Part shown: one piece after another, positions 40,514-51,568 of the stretch
Layout: every line of letters begins with the position of its first letter
Numbering within the stretch: position 1 is the first letter of the stretch
Source of the DNA: Flaviflagellibacter deserti
Lineage (GTDB): Bacteria > Pseudomonadota > Alphaproteobacteria > Rhizobiales > Methylopilaceae
NCBI RefSeq assembly: GCF_042652085.1
Contig: NZ_JBHSJF010000006.1
Coordinates: forward strand, 1,240,001-1,304,000
Direction of reading: 5' to 3'
Length of the DNA: 64,000 nt
Made by a program: the position numbers and the translations under genes
Notes under the pieces: model-generated
Seen by the model: the letters and a program-made list of their open reading frames with translations, nothing else
What the model was told of the DNA's origin: nothing
The model's database searches: none

Positions 40514-41821
40514 TCAATCCCGTGCCATCAGCCAGCTGTTGGTCACGACCGCCAACGCGTCCTTCAGACCTTCGTCCTCGACCATGTCGAGCACTTCGCC
40601 GACGAACGCCTCAACCAGGATGGCCTGTGCGTCGATCTTCGAAATGCCGCGGGCCATCAGGTAGAACAGATGGTCTTCGTCGAGCGCGCCGCAGGTCGCA
40701 CCGTGCGCGCACTGGACGTCGTCGGCGTAGATCTCGAGTTCCGGCTTGAGATCGGCTTCCGAGCCTTCCGAAAGCATCAGAGCCCGGCTCATCATCCGGC
40801 CGTCGGTCTTCTGCGCATTCTGGCGGACCAGGATCTTGCCCTGGAACACCGACCGGCTATCGCCGTCCAGCACCGACTTGAACAGTTCGCGGCTCTCACA
40901 GCCATAGCTGGCGTGATCGGCGAAGAAGGTCGTGTCGAGATGACGGCGCGCGCCGGACAGCGAGATGCCATTCAGCGACGCCTTGGTGTTGTCGCCCTCG
41001 AACTTCACAAAGACCTGCTGGCGGGCGACGTCAGAGCCGCGCGCGACGGCGACGGTCTGGAGCGAGGATTCGGCGCCGAGCTTGATCGCCAGAGTGGCGA
41101 GATGCTGGGTGTCGAGCGATTCCGCCTGCAGCTTGATGAGGTTGATGTCGGTCCGGTCACCGGCCAGAAGCTCCACATAGGAGTTGGTCTGGTGATGACC
41201 CTCGCCGAAATGACTCTCGACGATCTCGACCTTGGCGTCGTCCTCGACCACGATCAGGATCCGCGCATAGGACGCATGGCCCTCGCCATCCTGGCCGAAC
41301 GCCAGATGAAGCGGCCGGTCGACCTTCGTGCCGGCCGCGATCCTGATGAGGACGCCGTCGGAAACGAACGCGGTATTGAGCGCGATCGCGGCATTGTCCT
41401 CCGGTGCCTCGGCCTCGCCGAAGCGGGCCAGCAGCGGAAGATCGGAGGCATAGGCCTTGGCCAGCGACACGGCTTCAACGCCAGCCGGCAGCTTGCCGAG
41501 ATCGGACAGGCTCTCGATCAGGCTGCCATTCGCGAAGACGATCTTCGATGCGTCGAACGAGGTCAGGACGCGCTTGCGATCGACGGCCGCGACCTGCGCG
41601 TCAGTCGGCAGGTCGGCGAGCGGTTTCGCGTCGCGCATCAGCGCACGCAGATCGGTGTACTTCCATTCCTCGACGCGGCGATGCGGGAGGCCTTCGACAA
41701 CCGCGCCGAATGCCTTCTCACGCGCATCCCGGTTGCCCGGAAGGCGAGCCTTGGCCGCCGTGAACTGCTCGACAAGCGCGTTCTCGGCCGCCGTCTTGAT
41801 GGGGCGAACCGCCGTGTTCAT
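40514..41821 (-). CDS. sufD: Fe-S scaffold subunit SufD
   Basis: A 435-residue beta-helix protein. The N-terminal helical part has HRRVEEWKYTDLRAL, typical of SufD. The C-terminal part has GRMMSRALMLSEGSEADLKPELEIYADDVQCAHGATCGALDED (residues 335-380, in blocks), where the His and Cys of the SufB-SufD interface lie. SufD joins SufB and SufC as SufBC2D, where clusters are built. Start at 41821 shares one base with the sufC stop. Confidence 0.95.
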   Translation of the reverse strand: MNTAVRPIKTAAENALVEQFTAAKARLPGNRDAREKAFGAVVEGLPHRRVEEWKYTDLRALMRDAKPLADLPTDAQVAAVDRKRVLTSFDASKIVFANGSLIESLSDLGKLPAGVEAVSLAKAYASDLPLLARFGEAEAPEDNAAIALNTAFVSDGVLIRIAAGTKVDRPLHLAFGQDGEGHASYARILIVVEDDAKVEIVESHFGEGHHQTNSYVELLAGDRTDINLIKLQAESLDTQHLATLAIKLGAESSLQTVAVARGSDVARQQVFVKFEGDNTKASLNGISLSGARRHLDTTFFADHASYGCESRELFKSVLDGDSRSVFQGKILVRQNAQKTDGRMMSRALMLSEGSEADLKPELEIYADDVQCAHGATCGALDEDHLFYLMARGISKIDAQAILVEAFVGEVLDMVEDEGLKDALAVVTNSWLMARD

Positions 41822-42573
41822 CAGGCGGCCTCCACGTACTCGGCGTAGCCGTTCTTCTCGAGCTCGAGCGCGAGTTCCGGGCCGCCCGAACGGACGATCC
41901 GGCCCTTTGACATCACGTGGACGACGTCCGGCTTGATGTAGTTCAGGAGGCGCTGATAGTGCGTGATCACGACGAAGGAACGGTCCGGCGAACGCAGACG
42001 GTTCACGCCGTCCGAGACGACCTTCAGCGCATCGATGTCGAGGCCCGAATCCGTCTCGTCGAGGATCGCGAGCTTCGGCTGGAGCAGCGACATCTGGAGG
42101 ATCTCGGCGCGCTTCTTCTCGCCGCCAGAGAAGCCGACGTTCAGCGAACGCTTGAGCATATCCTGGTCGATGCCGAGATCGCTCGCATGCTGGCGAACCA
42201 TCTTGATGAAGTCAGGGGTCGAGATCTCGCCCTCATCGCGGGCGCGGCGCTGGGCATTGAGGGCGGCCTTGAGGAAGGTCATCGTGCCGACGCCCGGGAT
42301 CTCCAGCGGATACTGGAAGGCGAGAAAGACGCCCTTGTTGGCGCGCTCGTCGGCTTCGAGTTCGAGCAGGTCCTCGCCGTCGAGTTCGACCGAACCCTCG
42401 GTGACCTCGTAATCTTCCTTGCCGGCCAGGACATAGGAGAGCGTCGACTTGCCCGAGCCGTTCGGACCCATGATCGCATGGACCTGACCGGTCGGAACCT
42501 CCAGATTGAGGCCCTTGATGATCTCCTGCCCATTGTCCTCGATACGGGCGTACAGGTTCTTGATCGACAGCAT
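41821..42573 (-). CDS. sufC: Fe-S assembly ATPase SufC
   Basis: A 250-residue ABC-type ATPase. Walker A is GPNGSGKSTLSYV, the signature region is FSGGEKKRAEILQ and Walker B is LAILDETDSGLD; the H-loop lies in VVITHYQRLL. These are the SufC variants of the ABC motifs. SufC powers conformational change in SufBCD and is not a transporter. A 50-base gap separates it from the small gene upstream. Confidence 0.96.
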   Translation of the reverse strand: MLSIKNLYARIEDNGQEIIKGLNLEVPTGQVHAIMGPNGSGKSTLSYVLAGKEDYEVTEGSVELDGEDLLELEADERANKGVFLAFQYPLEIPGVGTMTFLKAALNAQRRARDEGEISTPDFIKMVRQHASDLGIDQDMLKRSLNVGFSGGEKKRAEILQMSLLQPKLAILDETDSGLDIDALKVVSDGVNRLRSPDRSFVVITHYQRLLNYIKPDVVHVMSKGRIVRSGGPELALELEKNGYAEYVEAA

Positions 42574-42623
42574 GTTCAGTTCCTCGTCTCGACCGGCGAG
42601 CTCTCGCTGCGAACCGGTATTTC

Positions 42624-42943
42624 TCAGTAGTGTCTCGTTTCGATCAACTCGTAGTGCTGCGAGCGATCGTCGAAGCGTTTCAGAATGGCCCGCGCCCTGT
42701 CGGGCACGTAGACCGTCTCGTAATCCTCGCCGACGAAGGCCTTCACCGAGTCGAGATCGTCGAAGGTCATCACCGTGATGAATTCGACCTCGTCCTCCAG
42801 CGGGCGGCGTAACAGCTCGATCGACCTGTATCCCGCCACCTTCTTCGCCTCGATGCTCGGGAAGACGAAAGTCTTCAGCAGCGTCTCGTAGGCGTTGGCA
42901 TTCTCCGGCGTGGTCCAGCCATGCCAGATCCGCTTGACGGGCA

Positions 42944-42944
<1 letters not shown>
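42624..42944 (-). CDS. Small ABM/Dabb-like protein inside the suf operon
   Basis: A 106-residue protein starting at 42944, where its ATG overlaps the sufB stop (TGATG). It has the ferredoxin-like pattern of antibiotic-biosynthesis-monooxygenase or NIPSNAP-type domains: IWHGWTTPENANAYETLLK at the start, then KVAGYRSIELLRR and VEFITVMTFDDLDSVKAFVG. No metal-binding Cys or His cluster is seen. Members can be heme-degrading, quinone-modifying or structural. Translational coupling to sufB suggests a role tied to Fe-S assembly, or a chance insertion. The function is unknown. Confidence 0.75.
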
Positions 42945-44419
<1,475 letters not shown>

Positions 44420-44507
44420 GAACCTCTCCTTCCACAGCGGTTTCAAGGACCGCGGGTTCGGGGTCTGTATGTGCGTATTCCACGGTCAGACCCCGCGAAA
44501 TACGAAA

Positions 44508-45680
44508 TTACGCAGCTAGAACTTTTCCAGCTACGGAAGTGTTAGCACGAAGCTGCGCAAAAACCTCAAGAAAACGCTCGATATCCGCGTCGGATGTGGT
44601 CCAGCCGAGACTGACCCGCAGCATGCATGCACGGATGTCGGGTTTCACGCCCATGGCGTCAAGGACGTGCGAGTTCTTTACCTTACCGGACGAACAGGCC
44701 GATCCGGACGAGATCGCGACGCCGGCGAGGTCGAACGAGATCAACGCCGTCTCCGCGACCACGCCCGGAACCGCGAAGGCCACGGTATTCGGAATGCGCT
44801 CGGCGGCGGCCCCGAACACGACCACGTCCTGGGCTATGCCGAAGATGCCGCTTTCCAGACGCTCACGCTGGCTCTCAAGCCGGGAGACATCGGCGGCGAG
44901 ATCACGGCGAATCGCCTCCGCGGCCGCACCGAAGCCGGCGATCGAAGCAAGGTTCTCCGTGCCCGCGCGAAGACCCTTTTCCTGGCCGCCACCGCGCACG
45001 AGCGGCTCGCCGATATGGATCGCCTCTTTCCTGCGGATCAGCGCACCAGCGCCCGACGGACCACCGATCTTGTGCGCCGAGATGGCGATCAGGTCCGCGC
45101 CACAGGTCTCTATATCGACCGGCATACGGCCGGCCGCCTGCACCGCGTCGCTGACGACGAGGCCGTCACGGCCGTGGATCAGTTCGGCGGCCGCCTTCAC
45201 CGGCTGAATGACGCCGGTCTCGTTGTTGGCGATCTGAAGCGCGAGCAACGGACGGCTGTATTCGTGCTGCTCAAGCGCCTTGGCGAGCGCATCGAGGTCG
45301 ATGACGCCGTTCGGCTTCACCGGCACGATCTCGACCGCATCCTCCGGGAAGCGATGTCCCATCAGAACGGCGGCGTGCTCGGTTGCCGACACGTAGAGCC
45401 GCCAGGGCCTGGCATCGCAGCCAGCCTGCAGCGACGGCGTCAGCGCAAGATTGAGCGCTTCGGTCGCACCGCTGGTGAAGAACACGTTCTTCGGCTGTGC
45501 GCCGACGAGCGCCGCCACATCTTCGCGGGCGCGTTCGATCGTCGCGCGTGCCTTGCGGCCCTCGGTGTGGATGGAGGACGGATTTCCGCCCTGAACCAGC
45601 GCCCGGCCCACCGCACGGGCCGCTTCCGGACGGATTGGCGCCGTCGCGTTATGATCCAGATATATTCGAGTCATCGTCAT
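44508..45680 (-). CDS. Cysteine desulfurase, IscS/NifS type
   Basis: A 390-residue PLP enzyme of the class I desulfurase group. It opens YLDHNATAPIRPEA, has the PLP lysine in SAHKIGGPSGAGAL and the mobile active Cys329 in SGSACSSGKV. The start may be 45680 or 45674; the longer frame to 45806 crosses the promoter. It heads the suf block, while the second desulfurase (SufS type) is at its other end. Heading suf with an IscS-like desulfurase is common in rhizobia. No scaffold IscU or regulator IscR gene is beside it here. Confidence 0.92.
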   Translation of the reverse strand: MTMTRIYLDHNATAPIRPEAARAVGRALVQGGNPSSIHTEGRKARATIERAREDVAALVGAQPKNVFFTSGATEALNLALTPSLQAGCDARPWRLYVSATEHAAVLMGHRFPEDAVEIVPVKPNGVIDLDALAKALEQHEYSRPLLALQIANNETGVIQPVKAAAELIHGRDGLVVSDAVQAAGRMPVDIETCGADLIAISAHKIGGPSGAGALIRRKEAIHIGEPLVRGGGQEKGLRAGTENLASIAGFGAAAEAIRRDLAADVSRLESQRERLESGIFGIAQDVVVFGAAAERIPNTVAFAVPGVVAETALISFDLAGVAISSGSACSSGKVKNSHVLDAMGVKPDIRACMLRVSLGWTTSDADIERFLEVFAQLRANTSVAGKVLAA

Positions 45681-45776
45681 CGGACTGCCGCACACCAGGC
45701 CAAGTTGAACTTGCGCCAAGGCATGCCCCGCATGATATGAGAACGGAGTGGCGCCCGAAAGCGGGCGACAAACCCT

Positions 45777-45789
45777 TAGAACTATTCTA
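45777..45789. promoter_or_regulatory. Inverted repeat in the suf/hydrolase divergent promoter
   Basis: TAGAA-CTA-TTCTA, a perfect 5-3-5 palindrome, 97 bases upstream of the desulfurase and 74 bases upstream of the divergent hydrolase. It may be an operator for an iron- or Fe-S-responsive regulator (Rrf2-type IscR/RirA would be the expectation), but it does not match a site I can name. Nothing else is evident in 45681-45862. Confidence 0.4.
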
Positions 45790-45862
45790 GCACTTCGGCC
45801 AATCACCGCCGCGAGTCAAGCCGTCACAATCGCGCGGCACATGAGAACGAGACGAACGTCCT

Positions 45863-46516
45863 ATGCCTGAAGTTATTTTCAACGGCCCTGCCGGCCGCCT
45901 TGAAGGCCGTTACCATCCCTCGAAGACGAGGAATGCGCCGATCGGTATCGTGCTGCATCCGCATTCGCAATTCGGCGGGACGATGAACAACCCCATCGTC
46001 TACCAGCTCTATTATATGTTCGCCGAGCGCGGCTTTTCAGTCCTGCGGTTCAATTTCCGCGGCGTCGGTAGGTCGCAGGGCATCTATCACGGCCAGGACG
46101 AGCTGTCGGACGCGGCGTCCGCGCTCGATTGGGCGCAGAGCATCAATCCCGACGCGCGCGCCTGTTGGGTCGCTGGCGTCTCCTTCGGTGCCTGGATCGG
46201 CATGCAACTCCTGATGCGCCGTCCCGAGGTCGAGGGTTTCATTTCGGTCGCCCCGCCGGCCGGCAAGTTCGACTTCACCTTCCTGGCCCCCTGCCCGTCT
46301 TCCGGCCTCATCGTCCACGGCGACGTCGATCGAGTGGCGCAGCCGAAGGATGTCCAGGCGCTGGTCGACAAGCTGAAGACCCAGCGTGGCATCATCATCG
46401 ACCAGGATATCATTCCGGGCGCGAACCATTTCTTCGACGGCAAGACCGACGAGTTGATGGCCAGCTGCAGCGGTTACCTGGACAAGCGCCTCGGGCGGAA
46501 CTCCACCGCCGCCTGA
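45863..46516 (+). CDS. Alpha/beta hydrolase (COG2945-like)
   Basis: A 217-residue alpha/beta hydrolase. HPHSQFGGTMNN near residue 33 is the oxyanion loop, the nucleophile elbow is AGVSFGAWIG near residue 110, HGDVDRVAQP carries the acid and GANHFFDGK the base His. These match a widespread small dienelactone-hydrolase-like group found next to core genes in alphaproteobacteria. The substrate is unknown. It is divergent from the suf block and 15 bases before a transporter gene. Confidence 0.87.
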   Translation: MPEVIFNGPAGRLEGRYHPSKTRNAPIGIVLHPHSQFGGTMNNPIVYQLYYMFAERGFSVLRFNFRGVGRSQGIYHGQDELSDAASALDWAQSINPDARACWVAGVSFGAWIGMQLLMRRPEVEGFISVAPPAGKFDFTFLAPCPSSGLIVHGDVDRVAQPKDVQALVDKLKTQRGIIIDQDIIPGANHFFDGKTDELMASCSGYLDKRLGRNSTAA

Positions 46517-46531
46517 TCGGACACGACCGGC

Positions 46532-47473
46532 ATGCTCGCGACGCTGTCGGTCGTTCTACCGATCTTCGGGCTGGTTCTCGCGGGCTTCATCTGCCGCAGG
46601 ACCGGCATCCTCGGACCGGCGGCGCTGACCGAACTGAACCGCTTCGTCGTCTGGCTCGGCCTGCCGGCTCTGTTCCTTAAAATCACCGTCCATGCCAGCT
46701 GGGACGAGCTTTATCAGCCCGGCTTCATGGTCGTGTTCGGCCTTTCCTGCTTCATCCTGTTTTTCGCGACGATCCTGATCAGGATGAGAAAGAAGGGGCT
46801 CGCCGATGCAAGCGTCGAAGGCCTCGACGCCGCCTATCCGAATGCGGGCTATATGGGCTTCCCGCTCTGCTTCCTGGTGTTCGGTGCCGAGAGCTTTCCC
46901 GTCGTCACGATAGCGGCGATCACCACCGCCTGCGTGATGTTCGCGATGGCCATCGTCCTGCTCGAAATCGGCATCCAGACAGAGCGGCATCCGGGCCGGA
47001 TGGCGCTGGCGGTGTCCCGCTCGCTGATCAAGAACCCGCTCGTCGTCTCGCCGGCCATCGGCATTGCCTTCGCAGCCTCCGGCCTGCCGCTCCCGAAAGC
47101 AGCCGACACTTTCCTCGACCTTCTCAGCGCGGCCGCCAGTCCGTGCGCGCTTGTCGCTCTCGGTCTATTTCTCGCCGCCGAACGCGCAGCGGTCGACAAG
47201 GACCGCGCCGGAGCCATCCTGCTCACGCTGCTGAAGCTCTTCGTGCAGCCAGCGCTGACCTATGTGCTCGCCTATCACGCCTTCGACCTGCCAAAGGTCA
47301 CGGCCGACACGGCGATCCTGATCTCCGCCCTGCCCACGGGCACCGGCCCATTCATGCTCGCGGAATATTACAAGCGCGACGCGGCGGTCACCGCCGATAC
47401 GATCCTCTACTCGACGCTCGCTTCGGTCCTGACGATCTCCGCGCTGCTCTATGTCAGCGGCCACACCGGCTAG
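46532..47473 (+). CDS. AEC-family (auxin efflux carrier) transporter
   Basis: A 313-residue membrane protein with ten hydrophobic segments. It opens with FGLVLAGFICRRTGILGPAALTELNRFVVWLGLPALFLKI, seen in blocks, which matches the AEC start, and has YPNAGYMGFPLCFLVFG in the first half and ALPTGTGPFMLAEYY in the second. These two broken-helix regions form the transport core. Members move malate, malonate or similar acids. It probably shares a transcript with the hydrolase, and its stop overlaps the convergent OpgG-like gene by four bases. Confidence 0.9.
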   Translation: MLATLSVVLPIFGLVLAGFICRRTGILGPAALTELNRFVVWLGLPALFLKITVHASWDELYQPGFMVVFGLSCFILFFATILIRMRKKGLADASVEGLDAAYPNAGYMGFPLCFLVFGAESFPVVTIAAITTACVMFAMAIVLLEIGIQTERHPGRMALAVSRSLIKNPLVVSPAIGIAFAASGLPLPKAADTFLDLLSAAASPCALVALGLFLAAERAAVDKDRAGAILLTLLKLFVQPALTYVLAYHAFDLPKVTADTAILISALPTGTGPFMLAEYYKRDAAVTADTILYSTLASVLTISALLYVSGHTG

Positions 47474-49029
47474 GCCGGCTTCTTCACCGGCAGGAATTGG
47501 TAGAGCCACGTCTCCGTCACCGGCACGCCGTCCTTGCTCAGGAACAGCCGCATCTCGACCGGGTCAGGACCCGCCGCAGTGAAATCGAAAATCGCGCGCC
47601 AGCTGTCCTCCGCCTTGTTCGAATAGGCGGTCGCGTTCGCGACCGTACCGGACGATGCGCTGACCATGGCCTCGACGCCCTTCGCGCTCTTGCCGAGCGC
47701 CGTGATCATCGGGCCTGCAAAGTCGACGACGATCTTGAACACACCGGGAGGACGAGGCTGGCCGGGAATGCCGCCTCGGCCGATGCGGGTCGCGATCGTC
47801 CGGCCTAGAAGGGTCGGCGGCTCGTCCTTCGCCCAGCTCAGCTTGTAGTCGATGGCGATCGCATCGCCCTTGTTTACCGGCTTCGCCGACAGCCAATAGG
47901 CGGCGATGTTGTCGTGGATCTCATCGTCGGTCGGAATTTCGACGAGTTGAACCTGCCCCGGACCCCAATCGCCAAGTGGTTCGACCCAGACGCTTGGGCG
48001 GCGCTCGTAGAAGACGCCGTCGTCCTCGTAATTCTCGAAATTCCGGTCGCGCTGAAGTAGGCCGTATCCCTTCGGCGCATTGTCCGAAAAGCTCGACGTC
48101 ATCACCCGCTCGGGATTGTTCAGCGGCCGCCATAGCCGGTCGCCGTGGCCCGTCAGCATTGCCAGACCGTCCGAGTCATGCACCTCCGGCCGCCAGTCCG
48201 CCCCACGGGGGCCCGTCGTCTCGGAATACCAGAACATCGAGGTCAGAGCGGCGATGCCGAACCGGCCGACGGATTCGCGGGCGAAATAGCGGGCCTTGGT
48301 GTCCATCACCACGACACCGTTCTTGGAAATGTCCATCGCAAGCGCGCCGGCGACACGGGGGCTGTCGAGCTTGCAATAGAGCATCAGCGCGCCGCCGGTT
48401 TCGGACGGCGCGAAATAGAAGTCGGTGAAGCGAGGAAACTCCTCGGGCGTCGGCATCGCGACATCGATCGCGAGCGCCCGTGCCGACATGCCGAACTGAT
48501 CGAGTTCGCCCGACGAGCGCATATAGGCGGCACCGAGGAATGCGAGCCAATCGCGCTCGGAGCCCGGCTCCATCACCCGGAAACCGGCGAAGCCGATATC
48601 ATCGGGCAATTCCTTCGCCGGACTGTCCGAGGGGATCGTGAAGAAGTCGGGCTTGTAGAGAAGCCGCTTCGCCTGCCCGTCGTCGATGATGTGGATGCCC
48701 ACCGGCACCGGGAAGAAGTGACCGAGATGGAACATCCGGACCAGCGCCTTGTCGTTGCCGACATGCAGCGTCTTGTCCAGCTTGAACTGCAGCCGGTTGT
48801 GTTCGTCGTAGACTAGTTTGTCGAGAACGTCCTTCGCGCGCGGCACTTCCGGCACGTAAGGAGCTTTCGCCAGCGCTTCGGCCTCGGCCACCAGCTTGTC
48901 GAAGGAGAACGGCTCGCCGCCGCTGAATTCGAGGTCGGGATTGGTGTCGTCCGCGAATGCATCGAGCGGAAGGACGAAACCGAGCGCGGCCATTGCGGCC
49001 AGAAGTTCGCGGCGGGAAAGGTCGGCCAT
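47470..49029 (-). CDS. Periplasmic glucan biosynthesis protein, OpgG/OpgD family
   Basis: A 519-residue periplasmic protein. The N-terminus has DLSRRELLAAMAALGF, a twin-arginine-like signal more like OpgD than OpgG. Conserved blocks include FSFDKLVAEAEALAKAPY, FFPVPVGIHIIDDG, FAGFRVM, DWRPEVHDSDGLAM and the final KPVNKGDAIAIDYKLSW. The start at 49029 has GGAG upstream, and a TTG at 49047 is less likely. It shapes the branching or length of osmoregulated periplasmic glucans. No glucosyltransferase gene (opgH or ndvB) is adjacent. Confidence 0.9.
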   Translation of the reverse strand: MADLSRRELLAAMAALGFVLPLDAFADDTNPDLEFSGGEPFSFDKLVAEAEALAKAPYVPEVPRAKDVLDKLVYDEHNRLQFKLDKTLHVGNDKALVRMFHLGHFFPVPVGIHIIDDGQAKRLLYKPDFFTIPSDSPAKELPDDIGFAGFRVMEPGSERDWLAFLGAAYMRSSGELDQFGMSARALAIDVAMPTPEEFPRFTDFYFAPSETGGALMLYCKLDSPRVAGALAMDISKNGVVVMDTKARYFARESVGRFGIAALTSMFWYSETTGPRGADWRPEVHDSDGLAMLTGHGDRLWRPLNNPERVMTSSFSDNAPKGYGLLQRDRNFENYEDDGVFYERRPSVWVEPLGDWGPGQVQLVEIPTDDEIHDNIAAYWLSAKPVNKGDAIAIDYKLSWAKDEPPTLLGRTIATRIGRGGIPGQPRPPGVFKIVVDFAGPMITALGKSAKGVEAMVSASSGTVANATAYSNKAEDSWRAIFDFTAAGPDPVEMRLFLSKDGVPVTETWLYQFLPVKKPA

Positions 49030-49111
49030 GCGGAAAGCTCCGGCCAAATTCTGAGGTGGGGCAGCTAATTACAGGACTAGATATCCTGAAAGAGGTGCAA
49101 ATCCACCCCAA

Positions 49112-50218
49112 TCAAGGCAGACAGATGACGCCGCCGGTGGTCGGCTGTGGAACGCCCGTCGTCCATGGAAAGCTCAGCGGCAGCCCCCTCAGGGAGCGGA
49201 CGGCGAGGAAGGCGAAGGCCTGCGCCTCGACATGATCGCTCGACCAGCCGACCTCGCCGCCGGTCAGGACCCCGGCGGGCGCAAGCCGTTCGGCGAGCAT
49301 CCGCATCATTGCCGGATTGCGTGCCCCGCCGCCAACCACGATCCAGGTCATGGGCCGGCGCGGCAGATGCGGCAGGATGCGCATGGTCGCCGCCGCGGTG
49401 AACGCCGTCAGCGTTGCTGCGCCGTCTTCGACCGACATTCGGTCGAGCGGCAGCCGCTCGGAGACCCAACGGCGGAACGCATTGCGGTCCAGCGATTTCG
49501 GCGGTGGCTGATCGAAGAAGCCATGCTTGAGAAGACCGGCTATCGCGGTCTCGTCGGCCTTGCCCGCATTCGCGGCCGCGCTGTCGGCGTCGAACGGCTG
49601 CCCGGTGCGCGTCAGCATGAAGTCGTCGAGCAATGCATTGGCCGGTCCGACATCGCAGCCGACCGGCTCCGCATCGCCGTCGAGATAGGTGACGTTCGCG
49701 ACGCCGCCGAGATTGAGCACCGCGACTGGCCCCGGAACGTCGAGGGCCTTCACTAGGGCGCGGTGGAACACCGGCACGAACGGAGCTCCCTGCCCGCCGA
49801 TCGCCATGTCCGCGGCGCGGAAATCAAACACGACCGGCACCCCGGCGGCCCTCGCCAAGGCCCAGCCGTCGCCGAGCTGGACCGTCAGGCCGATTTCGGG
49901 GCGATGGACGACCGTCTGGCCGTGAAATCCTATCACGTCGACGGAGCCGGCAGTCTTCAGGAAGGCGAGGATCGCCTCGGTGTTCAGCCTGGTCACGGCG
50001 GCCTCTGCGTCGACGAGCCGGCCTGGCCGCGCCGCACGGTCGGTCAGTCCGGCCGCATCCTCCATCGCGCCGAAGATCAGCGCGCGCTCGGCCTGATGCC
50101 CGTCATAGTGAAAGCTCGCGACCGGACCGAACGCCGCAATCGTCTCTCCGTCTGTCTCCAGCACCGCTAAATCGATCCCGTCGAGCGAGGTCCCGCTCAT
50201 CATCCCCAGTGCGCGCAT
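49112..50218 (-). CDS. anmK: Anhydro-N-acetylmuramic acid kinase AnmK
   Basis: A 368-residue kinase of the actin/HSP70 fold. The start at 50218 (MRALGMMSGTSLDGIDLAV) has AGGAAAG upstream; the frame reaches 50248. The N-terminal SGTSLDGID is the family signature, with HGQTVVHRPE and NLGGVANVTYL in the middle and VVGGGARNPAMM near the C-terminus. It phosphorylates and opens 1,6-anhydroMurNAc to give MurNAc-6-phosphate in cell-wall recycling. Divergent from tyrS, a common pair in this group. Confidence 0.94.
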   Translation of the reverse strand: MRALGMMSGTSLDGIDLAVLETDGETIAAFGPVASFHYDGHQAERALIFGAMEDAAGLTDRAARPGRLVDAEAAVTRLNTEAILAFLKTAGSVDVIGFHGQTVVHRPEIGLTVQLGDGWALARAAGVPVVFDFRAADMAIGGQGAPFVPVFHRALVKALDVPGPVAVLNLGGVANVTYLDGDAEPVGCDVGPANALLDDFMLTRTGQPFDADSAAANAGKADETAIAGLLKHGFFDQPPPKSLDRNAFRRWVSERLPLDRMSVEDGAATLTAFTAAATMRILPHLPRRPMTWIVVGGGARNPAMMRMLAERLAPAGVLTGGEVGWSSDHVEAQAFAFLAVRSLRGLPLSFPWTTGVPQPTTGGVICLP

Positions 50219-50308
50219 CGACTCGCTTTCCTCTAAACTCGATACCAAGAGGTAGCCTTTCTCGCCACGAACCTGCTAGACGGGCCGCCTCACAGAAGAA
50301 GCAGTGTC

Positions 50309-51568
50309 ATGATCGAATACCGTTCGTCCTTCCTGAAACTCTTCGCCGAGCGCGGCTACATCGCCCAGATCTCGGACCCGGAGGCCCTCGACAAGCTCGC
50401 GCTGGAAGGCCCGATCACCGCCTATATCGGTTTCGACTGCACGGGCCCGAGCCTGCATGTCGGCCATATGATGGGCATCATGATGCTGCGGCGGCTCCAG
50501 CAGTCCGGCCACAAGCCCATCGTGCTGATGGGCGGCGGCACGACCAAGGTCGGCGACCCGTCGGGCAAGGACGAGGCGCGCCAGCTTCTGACCGACGAGG
50601 TGATCGCGTCCAACATGGCGTCGATCAAGCAGATCTTCACGAATTTCCTGAGCTTCGGCGACGGCCCAACCGATGCGGTGATGGTCAACAACGCCGAATG
50701 GCTCGACACGCTGCACTACATCCCATTCCTCCGGGATTACGGCCGGCACTTCTCGGTCAACCGGATGCTCACCTTCGATTCGGTGAAGCTGCGCCTCGAT
50801 CGCGACCAGCCGCTCAGCTTCCTCGAATTCAACTACATGATCCTGCAGGCCTACGACTTTGCCGAACTGGCGAAGACGCGCGGCGTGCGGCTGCAGATGG
50901 GTGGCTCGGATCAGTGGGGCAACATCGTCAACGGCATCGATCTCGGCCGCCGCGTCGCGGGCGCCGAACTTTACGGCCTGACCTGCCCGCTTCTGACGAC
51001 GGCATCGGGCGCCAAGATGGGCAAGACCGCCGCCGGCGCGGTCTGGCTCAACGGTGACATGCTGAGCACGTGGGACTTCTGGCAGTACTGGCGCAACACC
51101 GAGGACGAGGATGTCGGTCGGTTCCTACGTCTCTTCACCGATCTTCCACTCGAGGAATGCGCGCGGCTCGAAGCGCTCGAGGGCGCCGACATCAACGAGG
51201 CGAAGAAGGTTCTCGCGACCGAGGTCACCGCGCTCGTCCATGGCCGCGACGCCGCCAATGAAGCGCAGGAAACCGCACGCCGCACCTTCGAGGAAGGTGC
51301 GCTGGCTGAGAATCTACCAACGGTCGAAGTCTCGGCGCCCGAGCTCGCCGAACAGGGCATCGGCGTCCTGCATGCCTTCGTAACCGCCGGCCTTGTGGGT
51401 TCGAACGGCGATGCACGACGTCAGGTCAAGGGCGGCGGGCTGAAGGTCAACGACGCGACGGTGACCGATGAGCGGGCGATCCTCAGAACCGGCGATCTGA
51501 CGCCCGAGGGCGTGATCAAGCTTTCGCTCGGCAAGAAACGCCACGTTCTCCTGAAGCCGGTCGGCTAA
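50309..51568 (+). CDS. tyrS: Tyrosyl-tRNA synthetase
   Basis: A 419-residue class I synthetase. The HIGH-like motif is LHVGHMMG (residues 49-56) and the KMSKS-like motif is AKMGKTAAG, both typical for bacterial TyrRS. QMGGSDQWGNIVNG is the tyrosine-recognition block. The C-terminal S4 domain (about residues 350-419) has VKGGGLKVNDATVTD. It charges tRNA-Tyr. Its stop overlaps the convergent AsmA-like gene by four bases. Confidence 0.96.
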   Translation: MIEYRSSFLKLFAERGYIAQISDPEALDKLALEGPITAYIGFDCTGPSLHVGHMMGIMMLRRLQQSGHKPIVLMGGGTTKVGDPSGKDEARQLLTDEVIASNMASIKQIFTNFLSFGDGPTDAVMVNNAEWLDTLHYIPFLRDYGRHFSVNRMLTFDSVKLRLDRDQPLSFLEFNYMILQAYDFAELAKTRGVRLQMGGSDQWGNIVNGIDLGRRVAGAELYGLTCPLLTTASGAKMGKTAAGAVWLNGDMLSTWDFWQYWRNTEDEDVGRFLRLFTDLPLEECARLEALEGADINEAKKVLATEVTALVHGRDAANEAQETARRTFEEGALAENLPTVEVSAPELAEQGIGVLHAFVTAGLVGSNGDARRQVKGGGLKVNDATVTDERAILRTGDLTPEGVIKLSLGKKRHVLLKPVG

